A DNA stretch of 64,000 nucleotides from Warburgia ugandensis (GCA_035236585.1 CP141134.1:22932414-22996413); one strand, 5' to 3'; numbered from the stretch's first letter, positions 1-12,712 are shown. The notes: generated by a model from the letters alone, not told the origin. A program made the numbers and translations.

Positions 1-1003
1 ATTTGCTTGAATTATGCTTGTTGTAGTTGTCCGTGTTTCTAGTAATAGTACCATGCCTTTTTAACTATGTGCATGAATTTCTGATTCTTTTAATCATTGA
101 AAATACTTTAAATTGTTCATTCTATGTAATGGACATTGTTGTAGCTGGATTATTTATGTACACCATCTATGCACTTAGATGGGGCTTTTTTCTAAACCAA
201 TATATATGTTGTTATATTCTAAATGTATTATTTTCACTTGTGCAGTCAAAATGGAACATGAAGAGGGGAGCATCATGAACAATAATCTAGCACAAGTACA
301 CCCATTAAGAGAAAGGGCAGAGGGCTAAAAAATATGGAATACATTATTAAGAGAAAGTTAAAGGGAATAAGAGAGATGGTGCAACTCAACAATAAAGGGC
401 AGGCGATAGGTGGCAGTGCACATTCTTACATTAGTTTCATTTGCTACATCATCAAAAGCATGGTGGTAGTCTCAATTACTAATTAGAGACATGTGTCGCC
501 ATCAATAAAGGATGCAATATGGTAGATGGTGAAGATTTGTAAATGCTTGCTACATACAACGTATTAGGTGCCTTATCTTATTTTATTTCATATAGACTAG
601 TGTTTGTTTTTACTTAGTAGTCTTCCTTCAACGTCTCCAATGAGTATCAAAAGAATGCTCTACATGGGTTGGTGAACAATGGAGTAAATGGAAGAGGGAT
701 CTTGTTAGGAAGTACATACATCCAAATGCTTATGATCTGCCTACACTCTACATACTCCCTAGGTTATATTCCAGCATCATTTGGATTTAATTATGGACTG
801 CATACTTTATATTTTGGATTTGATTGAGATGTTTGAACATATGCTAGACATTTATATGGGATGTTATGATGGATAGACCCTGGGCCATATTATTATTGTG
901 TTTTGGACATATATTTGATTTAAAATAAAGGCGCCAATTTATTTGACATTCATTGATACATGTATTGTTTTATTTACATGTATGCCGTTTTGAGAAAGGA
1001 AAA

Positions 1004-1143
1004 ATAACACCCGAATTTTTAAGAATTGTTTTAGTAAAATGATAATTAAAACTTTTCTCATGGGATCCCAAATGCTCTTATTCAAAATGCCATTATTATT
1101 ATTATTATAAAAAAAAAAAGTTTTAAAAATCCGGGGTGTTACA
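1004..1143 (-). repeat. Possible LTR terminus with an internal inverted repeat
   Basis: Read on the minus strand, the sequence starting at 1143 opens with TGTAACACCCCGGATTTTT, a form very common at the start of plant Gypsy LTRs. A near-inverted copy (AACACCCGAATTTTTAA) lies at 1006-1022, so the stretch can also fold as a hairpin around an ATT microsatellite and an A-run. I could not find the other LTR end or a target duplication. Bases 1-1003 hold no gene I recognise and may belong to the same LTR. It could equally be a small foldback element. Confidence 0.35.
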
Positions 1144-1709
1144 CCTATTGACCTTAGTACATGAATTTTGAATCTAATTAAATTGCTTATTAGACTTTCC
1201 TCTATGATGATAGGGCCTCCTTATGGCAAAATCCAAGGTGTTAATGGATACATTCCAATACTCCCAATGGTTGGCACAGAGTAGTAGCACCGTGGTCACT
1301 ACCATGTTGTTGCCTAGTTGCGCCATTGGCTCCTTGACTTTAGCGTATGAGTTGTAGCAAAAATGAGTACTTTCCTTCATAACAAAAGAGCCTCATTGTG
1401 GTAGGAATAAGTGTGTCTACATACACTAAAAGTAGTATAGCATATCACTCTGCTAGAACGAGCACAAGCAATTTTTCCATCCATTTTACAAATCAAGAAA
1501 ATAATGGCTAGGATAATCCAATGGATTAGAATTTCAGAGCATGGTCCATTATGGTCAAGGACAACTTTGAAAATGATTTACATCTTAGAGTTATAACCAT
1601 TGATATCATTTAATGAGAGTCTCACAAGGAAAAAGGTGCATATATTGGTATATCACCACCCTTTAACCTTCAAGACAATAAGATCTAATTATTTGTTTGA
1701 TGGTTACAC
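1144..1709. other. No recognisable feature
   Basis: This stretch has only short open frames with no protein similarity I can recognise. It separates the putative LTR end from the truncated RTE element. Confidence 0.5.
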
Positions 1710-1730
1710 ATCACAAGTGAACGAAATGAG

Positions 1731-2505
1731 ATGGGGGAGAATATCCTCGATTTTTCTTTGTCATATAACTTGTCCATTGCAAATACACTCTTTAAGAAGA
1801 GGGATGAACACTTAATAACCTTTAAAAGTGGACTTCATAAAAGCCAAATAAACTTTTTTCTACTTAGGAATAATGAACGATCTATATGCAAGGATTGTAA
1901 GGTGATATCTGGTGAGAGTTTAACCTCACAACATAGGTTAGTGGTTATGGATATCCATATTAAAAGATGGAGTAAAAGAACTAAACTTAATACACATCCA
2001 AAAACTAAGTGGTGGAACTTAAAAGGAGAGAAAATAACCTCATTCAAAAATAAGTTGATGGTAGAAGGAAATTGGAACAATGAAACAGAAGTAAATACCA
2101 TGTGGACTAATATGGCTGAGTCCATTAAGAAAGTGGCAAAAGATGTCTTAGGAGTATCTAAAGGTAAAAGGCTATTAGCAAAGAAAACATGGTGGTGGAG
2201 TGAAATAGTACAAAAAGTTATTAAAGAAAAATGAATGTGTTTTAAAGCTTGGTAGAAGATTAGAAATAATGAAAACTATGAAAAATATAAGAATGCTAAA
2301 AACGCTATTAAGAGAATAGTAAGTGAGGCTAAACTTAAAGCATATGATGAGGTCTATAATAAATTAGGAACAAGAGAAGGTGAGAAAGATGTGTTTAAAC
2401 TTGCAAAAGTAAGAGAACAAAAGGGTAAGGACTTAGATCATGTTAGGTGTATTAGAAGCGATGATCAAAGGGTATTAGTCAAAGAAGATGAGATCAAACA
2501 ATGGC
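1731..2505 (+). pseudogene. RTE endonuclease C-terminus and linker (broken)
   Basis: The frame starting at 1731 encodes the C-terminal part of an apurinic/apyrimidinic-type endonuclease, with the family's run of SLSYNLSIANTLFKKRDEHL followed by CKDCKV and SLTSQHRLVVMD. This domain nicks target DNA in RTE elements. A TGA at 2232 and a TAG shortly after interrupt the linker toward the reverse transcriptase, but the same frame stays readable to about 2500. There it breaks by a small deletion and shift into the reverse transcriptase frame. The N-terminal half of the endonuclease with its first catalytic residues is absent. This is a dead fragment. Confidence 0.85.
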
Positions 2506-4041
2506 TCTGAGAATATAGGGATTGAAAATAATATAAATCTAAATAACATTAGATATTATAGATATGAACATAGGATTAGAATACCTGAAGTAAAAGAGGC
2601 CTTGAAAAAGATGAAATCAGGAAAGGCCATGGGGCTTGATGGTGTACCAATAGAGGTTTGGAAGCATATGAGAGATATTGGGGTAGTTTGGTTGACCAAG
2701 TTGTTTGACAAGATTATAAAATCAAAGAAAATGTCTGATGATTGGAGGAAAAGCTCTACTGTACCAATCTATAAGAATAAAGGTGACATTCAGAGCTACA
2801 CTAATTATCGAGGGATCAAACTTTTGAGCCACACCATGAAAATTTTTGAAAGAGTGATTAAGAAGAGGCTACGACATAAAACAAGTGTATCGGAGAATCA
2901 GTTTGGTTTCATGCCTGGGAGGTCTACCATGGAAGCTATTTTCTTGCTAATACAATTAATAGAGAAATATAGGGAGAGGAGGAAAGACCTACATATGGTC
3001 TTTGTCAATTTAGAAAAAGCTTATGATAGAGTCCCTAGAGAGTTAGTATGGAGGGTGTTGGGTGGTAAGGGGGTTTTTGAGGGGTATATAGACATAATTA
3101 AAGATATGTATGAGGGAGCGGTAACAAATGTTAAGACCACTAGTGGCATGACTGGTGATTTTCCTGTCACTGTAGGATTGCACCAAGGATCAGCATTGAG
3201 TCCATACCTCTTCACATTAGTGATGGACGAGTTAACAAAACATTTGCATGAGGAGATCCCCTAGTACATGCTATTTGTAGATGATATAGTCTGACTTGAT
3301 AAGACAAGGGAGGGTGTAAACATAAAGCTAGAGTTATGGAGAGAAGCATTAGAATCTGAAGGATTTAAAATTAGCTGAACTAAGATAGAATATATGGAAT
3401 ATAATTTTAGCAAGGAGAGTAGGAGCGGAACACCAGTCAAGATTGATAACCAAGAAGTCCCAGTGAAAGACCTTTTTCGGTACTTAGGATCATTGATCCA
3501 TGCGAGTGGAGAGATTGAGAGGGAGGTTACCTAGAGAATCCAAGCAGGTTGGAACAAATGGAGATGTGCATCTAAAGTTTTATGTAACCGACAGGTGCCA
3601 CTCAAACTAAAAGAAAAATTCTATAGGATGGCTATAAGGCCGGCCATGCTCTATGGATCAGAGTGTTAGCCAGTTAAGGAACATGATACTCATAGGATAA
3701 GCGTCGCAGAAATGAGGATGTTGAAATGGATGAGTGGTAAGACAGGAAAGGACAGAATTAGAAATGAAAATATTAGAGAAAATTTAGTGGTAGCACCAAT
3801 AGGTAATAAGATAAGGGAGATTAGACTTAGATGGTTTGGACATGTCCAAAGGAGACCAACAACGGCACCAGTTCGACAGAGTGAGGCAATACAAGTAGAA
3901 GGCTCTAAAAGGGTAAGGAGAAGGCCCAAAAGAACATGGATAGAAGTGGTGATGAAAGATTTAAAAACTTTGGGATTAAATGAAACCATGGTATTTAATA
4001 GAGTGGAATGGAGGAATAAGATTCATACGGCCGACCCCTAA
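2488..4041 (+). pseudogene. RTE reverse transcriptase (in-frame stops only)
   Basis: A reverse transcriptase that would copy RTE RNA at a nicked target. It reads in a single frame across the whole interval. Visible blocks are KMKSGKAMGLDGVP near the N-terminus, NYRGIKLLSHTMKIFERV, NQFGFMPGRST, then VNLEKAYDRVPRE (motif A) and GLHQGSALSPYLF (motif B). FVDDIV (motif C, both aspartates kept) lies at about 3270-3287. The C-terminal part with IRLRWFGHVQRR follows to 4041. About five in-frame stops fall between 3262 and 3669. Most sit where the family usually has Trp or Arg (TGG to TAG, CGA to TGA), which suggests decay by transitions rather than indels. Confidence 0.9.
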
Positions 4042-4055
4042 TTGGGATAAGGTCT

Positions 4056-4077
4056 TGATGATGATGATGATGATGAT
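4056..4077 (+). repeat. TGATGA tandem repeat, RTE 3' end
   Basis: Short trinucleotide repeat directly after the RTE 3' region. The opposite-strand copy at 9733-9750 has the matching reverse complement, which supports this as the element terminus rather than a chance microsatellite. Confidence 0.85.
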
Positions 4078-5737
4078 CCCAAAGCGGTTCTCACCTATAG
4101 AGAATTTGTAAGCACGGAACACTTGGTTTAGATTTCAGTAAAGATGGAAACAATTCATTTTATGCCTCGAAATAGGTAGAGCTAACAGTATCTCATACAG
4201 AATGTCTAAGATGTTGAACTAGCTGATAAACAGTTTCAGTCGCCAAACAAATCCCGCCCCAAGAAACTTTAAGCTGCATTTTTGGATCCACTGATTCATA
4301 CATGCAGGGACCATATGAAGTTCCCAAGTTGATTGATGTAGCTTTCCTCATTCACAGGACAATTTGTTCTTTTGTTCTTTTAAGAAAACAAAGAGTTATT
4401 TTAAGGTGCATTTAGGTACTTTTCTTCTATTTCTGGTACTCAAAAGTAGAAATTAAAGTACTAATTCCTATTTTCCATAGAAACAAGAAGCATCTCCTTG
4501 CTTGCTTCTCATGTACTATTTTAGATGTGTTTTAGGATACTTGCCAAAATTTGAAAACAAAAAAAAGACTCTTGTAGCGTTAAACAACCAGAATAGGGTA
4601 CATACAGCAAGATAGAAAAAATGAAAATTTAACCCTATATTTTTCATAATTTTTTCACTTAGTCGGGATATTCCGACATTCCAACTACTGTCCGTCCAAA
4701 ATTCTGTCTATGGCTGGCGTTGACTGCACCCTTGCTGGCCTTTTCTCGAACAAGTTTGGATTTCGGTGGGAAAACGCCCAGATGGATTGAACTTTGGATT
4801 GACGTTAGGCTATTGACGGGACAGAGAAGAAATCTCCAAGAAAGGGACGAAAACCCAGCCAGCATATGAAGAGAAACCAACTTCAGCAGGAGAAAATGCA
4901 AGAACAAGAGCTAATCTGAGTTACCCAACTACAAATCTAACTTAAAAAAAAAAAAAAAAGAACTCGACGGAAAATGAACTCAAAGACAAAATCTGCAACT
5001 GAAGAAGAGAGACAAAAAACTAGAGCATCAAAACCCAAAATCAACAACAGTTGAAATTTTATGTGTAACAGGACCAGATCTGAATTCGCGTTTGTATCCT
5101 AGAATCGCCTCATTTGCTGTAAAATGTGTGAATTTCATATATGGACAAGTTTCCATAATCGCTTGATATGCTTTGAGAATCCCCTTTCTATAGCATAACA
5201 AATACGAATACGAATGAAAACCAATAACAAACTTCTTTTCTTGGCAAACGAAAAAAAATCTAGAAACGGAGTTGCACTAGGGATTCTAACAGCGAAATAC
5301 CTACAAGAAAAATCTTCTACTTGTTTAAACCCACGAAAGAGGACTTGTGAGATTTAGGGAACATTTTCTACTAACCAAAAGTTAAGAAACACATGACAAG
5401 CAAGACCCTGACAAATTTACGTCAAGTAGAGAAAACCAGTTAAAAGAATAAAATACATCCAAAAACCTCATAATAACCCAGGAAGAAAAAATAACCATCG
5501 GTACTTTACTACAGTGGATCAACATTTTCAAGAAGAAGAAATAGGAAAAGAGGAGAAACAACTTACTCATGGCATGGATGTTGGAGCCTTATAACCAGCA
5601 CTCTGGTATAGCGGGTTTGGGGATTCCAAATCTGGACTAACAAATGCTGAGATGGCGGGACCCCTCATTTGGGAAATCAGAATGAATCAGAATTTTTATT
5701 CTTTGATATGATAGATCGGTATAAACATCAACACTTT
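4078..5737. other. Unannotated spacer, no gene recognised
   Basis: A relatively low-repeat stretch with a poly-A run near 4945-4960. Short open frames on the minus strand (for example 4659-4907 and 5382-5570) lack any recognisable domain. I see no splice-structured gene. It may be ordinary intergenic DNA or a heavily decayed repeat. Confidence 0.45.
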
Positions 5738-5744
5738 GAAAACA

Positions 5745-5915
5745 GCCTCTTGCAACAATAAAGTTGTCATCATGTGACCTTGAGGTTACGGGTTCAAGGC
5801 ATGAAAACAGCCTCTTGCAAAAATGCAAGGTAAAGCTATGTACTATAGACCCTTGTGGTCTGCCCCTTCCCCGGACCCTGCATAGGCAGTAGCTTCATGC
5901 ACCATGGCTGCCCTT
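5745..5915 (+). mobile_element. Au-type SINE
   Basis: A short interspersed element of the Au family, transcribed in active copies by RNA polymerase III. The tRNA-related head carries a B-box-like GGGTTCAAGGC at about 5790-5800. It is followed by the family's conserved body: ACAGCCTCTTGCA, then ATAGACCCTTGTGGTC, then CCTTCCCCGGACCC, ending near GGCTGCCCTTT at 5915. The identification rests on recall of the Au consensus. The same 18 bases (GAAAACAGCCTCTTGCAA) also occur at 5738-5755, just upstream of the head, so the copy is rearranged or partly duplicated. No clear target duplication was found. Confidence 0.8.
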
Positions 5916-6117
5916 TAAATAAGTGTTTGAATCAAAAAGTCAAATTTGAACCACGAACCAAAAAAATATGGGTTAGAACTTAAATAAAGAGGTTTGACTG
6001 CTTGGACCAAGGTATAGATAGCATTCATTAACATAGATTAAGACTAAAAACCCATCCAAGCAGGTCGTTTCCGGTGGGGTTTCATTTCAAAGCAAATGAG
6101 TTTCTCAAGTCCGCCCT

Positions 6118-6172
<55 letters not shown>

Positions 6173-6599
6173 CAGGTTCCAATCTTTATTTTTCCTCTGG
6201 AAATGGGTTTCTCAAGCGAAGAGAGAGAGGGGGGTTTAATTCTAAATAAAATATTTTGTTATAGCACTCACAAACTTAAAACAAATTAGGTTAAATGACA
6301 CGTGTTGCTTTAATGGCTCGTCATGCAACATCCACATAGACCTTGTCCGAATAGTGTAACGTCAGTAGCTTCCATCACATTTGATACGCTATTGAATGGA
6401 GTTGTTGAGCATGGAGATAAACAATTTAATATTTTTGTTGGGGTATCAGTGAGATATCGCGAATGGTATAGGATTAAATTCTATTTTTCCTAAAATCAAC
6501 TTAAATCCATTGAACCTCCTCACCTCCTGCGGATTATGGAACAATGCATCATTTAGAAAATGGACATTATAACCAACCTACACAGAAGATTTCTTCTTC
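5916..6599. other. Spacer with a GA microsatellite
   Basis: No gene seen. It holds an uninterrupted (GA)n tract at 6121-6170. The Glu-Arg open frame across it is a by-product of the repeat. Confidence 0.6.
6121..6170. repeat. (GA)25 microsatellite
   Basis: Fifty bases of perfect GA dinucleotide repeat. Confidence 0.98.
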
Positions 6600-7380
6600 G
6601 TAGCCCACTGTGCTAACTTGCAACACTATTAGACTCCCAAAAAACATGGATAAAAGAGACTTGACTGGAGACATCTCATAAGCTGATTACACATTGTCCT
6701 TATCTTAGTAGTCGACCAGGATAAGTTGCTTGACCTTCCCTTCAACATGCCTACTGTGGAGGTTATTACAATCCTTGAATCCTCATAGAGCTGCAAGTTA
6801 GAACAACGGACATCACGTGCCAATATTACGGCCATAAGAAGATCCTCCCATTGAGCTTCATTGTTGCTCATCAAGCCAATATAGTTAACAAATCCTATAT
6901 GAGGCGATCATCATGATCACAAATAACTACTCCAGAGCCTATTAAAACCTAAAGTAGTCTTGGAAGTTCCATCAAAACAAATTGACGAATACCTTCTTTA
7001 GGAGGATGCCAATGAACCGTAATCGCTGATTATTGAAGATTGAAGTTTTGGCTCCAGTTTGTAAGAACATGCACGAGCCTTTGAAATCCTGTGTTTAATC
7101 AATTTCTCATTAACAGCTACCTTCTTAGAGAAAATAAATTCATTTACTAGCTTGCCATATTACATCAAGATGATAAGAACATGAGTTAGGCCAAACAACT
7201 AAAATACAGAACTTAGCCTTTCCTCTGGCCAACTAACACCTAAAGGAAATTTTTAATAGAAGTAAAATTATGCACCTGTATATTGAACATATCATATAAT
7301 TTGCCTCATAAATTTTAGAAAGCCATGCATGCTCCATATTACAAAGACAACATTTTTCATTTTGTGAGGCTAACTAAGGG
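6600..7380 (-). pseudogene. L1 retrotransposon fragment: zf-RVT and RNase H region
   Basis: Read leftward, this fragment shows the end of the zinc-binding reverse transcriptase-associated region (a block resembling WKARNE near 7130-7200). An RNase H-like domain follows, with HWHPPKEG, a FDGTSK-like strand and SNNEAQWEDLLMAVILARD at about 6800-6874, then YEDSRIVI. This is the C-terminal arrangement of plant L1 ORF2, whose RNase H would remove the RNA template. Frameshifts and stops break it throughout. The longer L1 begins right beside it at 7383, so it may be the site into which that L1 inserted. Confidence 0.65.
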
Positions 7381-7523
7381 ATTTTTTTATTTTATTTTTC
7401 TGAAGAGAGGATAGTTTATTGACAGGGAAAGAATAGCCCTATCCATTGCGATAAGTTACCAATCGAGATGATCAAGAAAGTACAAAAACAAAAGATGCAA
7501 CCATCGATTACCTAACTAACCAT

Positions 7524-7971
7524 CTAACCCGGATAGCAAGGAGATATGTTCCTTCTCGCGCTACTTTCATTCGTCGAACTGGATATGTTTCTGAAAATTA
7601 CTTCAGCGTCTCCAGTGTTCAACTTAGATTTATCAATCCAATGCCAAAATCTCCATGGAGGAGATATTGTTGATCCATGATATGGCATTATATGAATCTT
7701 CTTCAATGATTGAATGCTCTAATCAAACCATGTTCTAGATTTCAATCCCCAATGATATAGCTTTGATTTCAGCCTCTTTGGAATCTCCAATCCCGATGGG
7801 ACCTGAAAAATAAAAAACTATTTGCTTAAGGTGATTTCTAAGGACCACTTCAATGCCAGACATCTCTGGATTTCCTAGGCATAAGCCGTTAAAATTAATT
7901 TGATGGGTGATAGATGGCTCCCATAACGGTTTCACCTTTTCCTTTTTTGTCTTTACATTTAGTAATTTCAT
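7524..7971 (-). pseudogene. L1 ORF2 RNase H domain (broken)
   Basis: The frame from 7971 encodes NFNGLCLGNPEMSG and KEAEIKAISLGIE, matching the plant L1 RNase H core, in which the first acidic residue and the later glutamate bind metal. Here the usual FDG is FNG, so the first catalytic aspartate appears lost. After one stop the domain continues in a second frame (7706-7524) with SPPWRFWHWIDK and SSSTNESSARRN, which resemble the C-terminal helix and the region of the last catalytic residue. It would have digested the RNA strand after first-strand synthesis. Confidence 0.8.
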
Positions 7972-9721
7972 TCCACTTATGCAAGATCTCAGCCGTTGAA
8001 AATTTCCCGATGTTTTCCCTATTGAGCAACAATTTTAAAAACAGTCTCCGTCCGAAATGGAGAGGGAGATTTACCATTGAGGCAAATTGCATTCCTCTCT
8101 AACGACATGAGCCAAATTGCAGCCATGAATCGAAGTTTCTATAAGATAATGCCTCTCTTTTTTCATGAGAGGGAACGGCCACTGAGTTAAAAGATCTTCA
8201 TACGAATTGCGAAGAACCCATTTTAAATCAATTTTTCTGAAGATAGTGTTCCATACCTGTTGAGATTTTAGGCATGATAGGGAAAGAATTTTTATCTTCG
8301 ATTGGAATTTGCACTAGTAGCACCTTGAGGAGCCATGCCAACTTCTAAAAGATAAGTTATCGAACATCAGAACCTCGTCCAATGCAAAGGTCCAAACGAA
8401 GACTGCGCTTTTAGGTGGAATGAACGACTGCCATATGAATTTTGTATATATTCATTCCTTTACTTCGTTTGAAATAATTCTGTATGAGGGCTTCCTCAAA
8501 AAAATCCCATCTGAGCTCGGGATCCATGCAGTCATATCTTAGAAGGGTTGATTATGGTTGAATCAAGATTGCTAATCAAGTTTTCAAGACCCTTAAATCT
8601 TCGACTAGTAGGGATGTGTCAATTGAATTTACATTGGTCAATTGAATAATAATCCTTGATCCAACTGTCTTGTCTACCCGAGCTCTAAATACACATTAAA
8701 ACATACTTTTGATTGTTTCACTTCCAAGAAGATCAGACAAAATTTTTATCTCCTCTTCTCTTCCAGCATAGAATCTGGTATTAGCTCTAAGAGTTTTTAA
8801 CTGTTTGCATTATGGCTTAGAGCCTTTAGACTTTTTGTTTTGAATTTATTCATCATCCATATAGCGATGACACGATTTTATCTAACTTTAATCAATCAAT
8901 GCTGCAGTAACTTCCGGTCGATGGCACATCTCGGTACCATTTGCAGAGAAGCAGTATTAACTTCTTTCAATTTTTGGATTCCCAAGCCACCTGCATACTT
9001 TAAATTGCATACAGAATGCCACAAAACCAAGTGGAATTTTTGTTTTTGCTCCTCTTTCCTCCAAAGAAAACTTCTCTGTATATGTTCCAGTCAATCGATC
9101 ACTAGCAAGGGACATTGAAAGAGTAACATATAATATATATAGGTAGATTTGCTAGTGACACTTCAATAAGTGTAAACCTACCTTCGTTCAATAAAATCCT
9201 TCCTTTCTAATTTGACGTCTATGAATGACAGTTTCCCATTGCAAGAGTTGAGTCGACTAAATGCAAGTGGCAGTACGGGATAATAATTTGGAAGGCCAGT
9301 TTGCAACCAAAGCTAAAGCCATGTAGTTTAAGATGTTCTTCTCCATGTTCACTCCAAACAGTTCAGATTTTTTCAGATTGACCCTCTGCCCTGTGACTAG
9401 CTTGTAGACCTTTAAAATTGATTTCATTTTGACTTGCTTGAAACACTCATCAACATTGACTCATTTGCAAATTGCAAATGCAGAAAAATGGGATTTGGCC
9501 TGTGAACTTAGAGTCATCCTTCATATAGGCTGACAATAGCGGGTTTGTTCATGATTCCGTTAAATACCTTGGCAACCAAAAGAAAGAAATACAAGGAGAG
9601 GGCATCCCCTCCTCTTGCTACCCTTAGAAAAAAACCTTTACAAACACCATTGACTAGAAGAAAAAAAGTCAGCAGATTCTAGACATGTTGTGGTCCAATT
9701 CCTTCATTTGCTTCAAAACTT
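7972..9721 (-). pseudogene. L1 ORF2 reverse transcriptase C-terminal half and zf-RVT (broken)
   Basis: Reading leftward from 9721, the fragment shows GVCKGFF and a GGDALSLYFFL block (motif B region). Next comes FANE at about 9455-9475, where active enzymes have FADD, so both catalytic aspartates are changed. NLKKSELFGVN follows, then a degraded GLPLG region and GRFTLIEVSLANLPIYI. The zf-RVT part follows, with FIPPKSAVFVWTF at about 8380-8440. Many stops and shifts occur. The order and spacing match plant L1 ORF2, so the call is firm although no long frame survives. Confidence 0.8.
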
Positions 9722-11769
9722 CATTTTTTAAAGAACATCATCATCAAGACCTTATTTCAATTAGGCATGGGTCACATGAATCTTGTTCCTCCATCCTCCT
9801 CTATTAAGTGTCATGGCTTCATTTAATCCCAAAGTATTTAGATCTTTTTTCACCACTTCTATCCACGTTCTTTTGGGCCTTCAACTTGGATCGCCTCACT
9901 CCTTCTGATCGGTTCCATTTTCAGTCTCCGTTCGACATATCCAAACCATCTAAGTCTAATCTCCCTCATCTTGTTACTTACTGATGCTACTCCTAAGTTT
10001 CCTCTAATGTTTTCATTTCTAATTCTATCCTTTCTTATCTTGCTATTCATCCATTCCAACATTTGCAATTCGGCAATGCTAATCCTATGTTTATGTTGTT
10101 CCTTAACTGCCAAACACTTTGATCCATAGACAATGTCTAGCCTTACGGCCATCTCATATAATATTTCTTTTAGTCTGAGTGGCACCTACAGATCACACAA
10201 AACTCTAGAGACACATCTCCATTTGTTCCAACTTGCTTGGATTCTCTTGATAACCTCCCTCTCAACCTCTTCGTTCTCATGAATTATCATTAAGTGTTGT
10301 TTTAGAGGACTTCTTGGTTATGAATATTTACTAGTGCTTCACTCCACTCTCGCTCCTCTCCTTGTTAAAATCACAATCCATATACTCAATTTTAGTTTGG
10401 CTAATTTTAAATCCTTTATATTCTAATACATGTCTCCGTAAATCTAGCTTTGTGTTTATGCCCACCATTCTCTTTTTAATCAAAACTATAGTATCTGCAA
10501 ATAACATGCACCATAGAATCTCCTCTTAAAGATCTTTGTTAAATCATGCATCCATTACCAACGTGAAAAGGTATAAGTTAATGTTGATCCTTGGTGCAAC
10601 ATATTATATTAGAAAAATCACTGATCTCTCTACTAATGGTCCTCATGCTTGTTACCTCTCCCTCATACATATCTTTAATTATGTCTATATACTATGATGA
10701 AACCCCTTTCTCCCCCAACAACCCACAATAGTAACTCTTTGGGGACCCTATCATAAGCTTTTTCTAAGTCAATAAAGACCATGTGGAGGTCCTTCTTCAT
10801 CTCTCTATATTTCTCTATTAATGGTCTAAGCAAGAAAATAGCTTCCACAGTAAACATTGCAGGCATGAAACCAAACTTGTTCTCTAATAAACTCGTCTCA
10901 TGATGTAGCCTCTTCTCAATCACTCTTGCAAAAAGTTTCATGATATGGCTCATAAGTTTAATCTCCTGATAATTAGTGCAACTCTATGTGTCTCCTTTAT
11001 TCTTATAAATTTATACAATAGAGCTCTTCCTCCATTCATCTATTATTTCCTTTGATTTTACAATCTCATTAAATCCTTTCTCAACCAAACCACACCAGTG
11101 TCTCCCATATACTTCCAAACTTCTACTGTATACCATTGGGCCTTAGGGCCTTTCCTAATTTTATCTTTTTCAAAGCCTCTTTCACTTCAGGTATTTTAAT
11201 CCTACAGTTGTATCTATAATGTCCAATGTTATTTAGGTTTAGGTACTTTTGATCCCTATATTCTTATGGTAATTGCTTTTTAGCAATTTTTGAAAGTAAC
11301 TTTTCCCCCTTTGTTTGATCTTGTCATCTTTGACTAATACCCTTTGGTCATCACTTCAAACACTCTTAAGATTGTCTAGTCATTACATCTTCTTTTCTCC
11401 TACTTTTGCAAGTTTAAACACATCCTTCTCACCTTTTTTATCCTGACATATTATAGAGATTATCATATTCCTTGAGTTTTGCCTCACATACTACTCTCTT
11501 AGCTAGCTTTTTTAACTTTCATATATTGCTCAAAGTTTTCATTATTTTTAGTCCTTTTCCATTCTTTAAAACACACCCATTTCCCTTTAATAAATTTTTA
11601 CACTTTTTCAGTCTACCACCAAGTTTCCTTTGCTGATTGCCTTTTACTTTTAAATAATCTTAGGACCTTTTTTGCCACTTTCTTAATGGACTCTGGAATA
11701 TTAGTCCACATGGTGTTTACTTTTGTTTCATTATTCCAATTTTCCTTTACCATCAACTTATTTGTAAAT

Positions 11770-11936
11770 GATGCTATCTTCTCTCCTTTTAAGTTTCACC
11801 ACTTAGTTTTTAGACACTTATTAACTTCATTTCCTTTCTTCCATATTTTAGTGATGCTATCTTCTCTCCTTTTAAGTTTCACCACTTAGTTTTTGGGCAC
11901 CTATTAACTTCATTTCCTTTCTTCCATATTTTAGTG
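11770..11936. repeat. Tandem duplication of 83 bp inside the RTE
   Basis: Two adjacent copies starting with GATGCTATCTTCTCTCC (11770 and 11853) differ at only a few positions. The duplicated segment lies in the linker between endonuclease and reverse transcriptase. Confidence 0.9.
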
Positions 11937-12580
11937 TAGATGCACATAACCATTAACCTATATTGTGAGGTTAGACTCTCACCTCACCTTACGATCCTTA
12001 CACATTAATCATTTGATATTCCTAAGTAGAAAAAAGTCTATGTGGTTTTTATATGGTCTAGTTTTAAAGGTTAGTAAGTGTTCATCCCTCTTCTTAAAGT
12101 ACATGTTTGAAATAGCTAGGGTATATGCTAAAGAAAAATTAAGTATAACTTCCACCATTTCATTTCTTTCCCCAATACCATACCCTCCATGTACCCTATC
12201 ATACCCTTCCTTTTCTTTTCCTACATAATTATTAAAGTCTACTCCTATAAATCTCCCCTCAATGTTGGAAATTTCTTGCATGACTCCATCATATCTTCCT
12301 AGAATTATCCTTTGATTCTATCTTCTAATCCTACTTATGCTGTACATGCACTTATAACATTTATGATCTTCTAAGTTTTATTAGTATAATTCTATCACTA
12401 ATTTGTTTAACATCTATAACTTTATCCTTTAATTCTTTATCTATCACTATCCTTAAGTTATTTCTATTATTATTCTTTCCTACATACCAAAGCTTATACC
12501 CATCAATTTCTCTAGTTTTAGCCTCCTTCCACTTGGTTTCTTAAGCACAAGTGATGTTGACTCTCCTGCATTTTGTCATA

Positions 12581-12712
12581 TATACTAACTCCAAACTCTT
12601 ACATATTAATGTTTCTATATTCCATGTGAATATAAAATCTTATTCGTTTTTTCATATATACTAACTCCAAACTCTTACAGCTTAATGTTTCTATATTCCA
12701 TGTGAATATAAA
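12581..12712. repeat. Tandem duplication (period about 76 bp) at the RTE ORF start
   Basis: TATACTAACTCCAAACTC begins both copies (12581 and 12657), and both run on to the sequence encoding the endonuclease start. The second copy in reading order repeats the TWNIETL region. Confidence 0.85.

Larger units (their letters stand above)
1710..4077 (+). mobile_element. RTE-type non-LTR retrotransposon, 5'-truncated
   Basis: This is a LINE of the plant RTE clade. It begins inside the endonuclease domain near 1710, continues through a complete reverse transcriptase, and ends in a short TGATGA-type tandem repeat at 4056-4077, the usual 3' end of RTE elements instead of a poly-A tail. Loss of the 5' part is typical of incomplete target-primed reverse transcription. 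A second, longer RTE copy lies on the other strand at 9732-12926 and shares the same 3' end and protein sequence. I could not define a target duplication. Confidence 0.88.

Noticed and set aside
1174..1380. Open frame of 68 codons on minus
   Set aside because: Begins at an ATG but has no recognisable domain, and the surroundings show no gene structure. Length is within chance expectation.
4659..5828. Minus-strand open frames of 60-80 codons as a possible small host gene
   Set aside because: No recognisable domain, start context or splice structure, and the last one overlaps the Au SINE.
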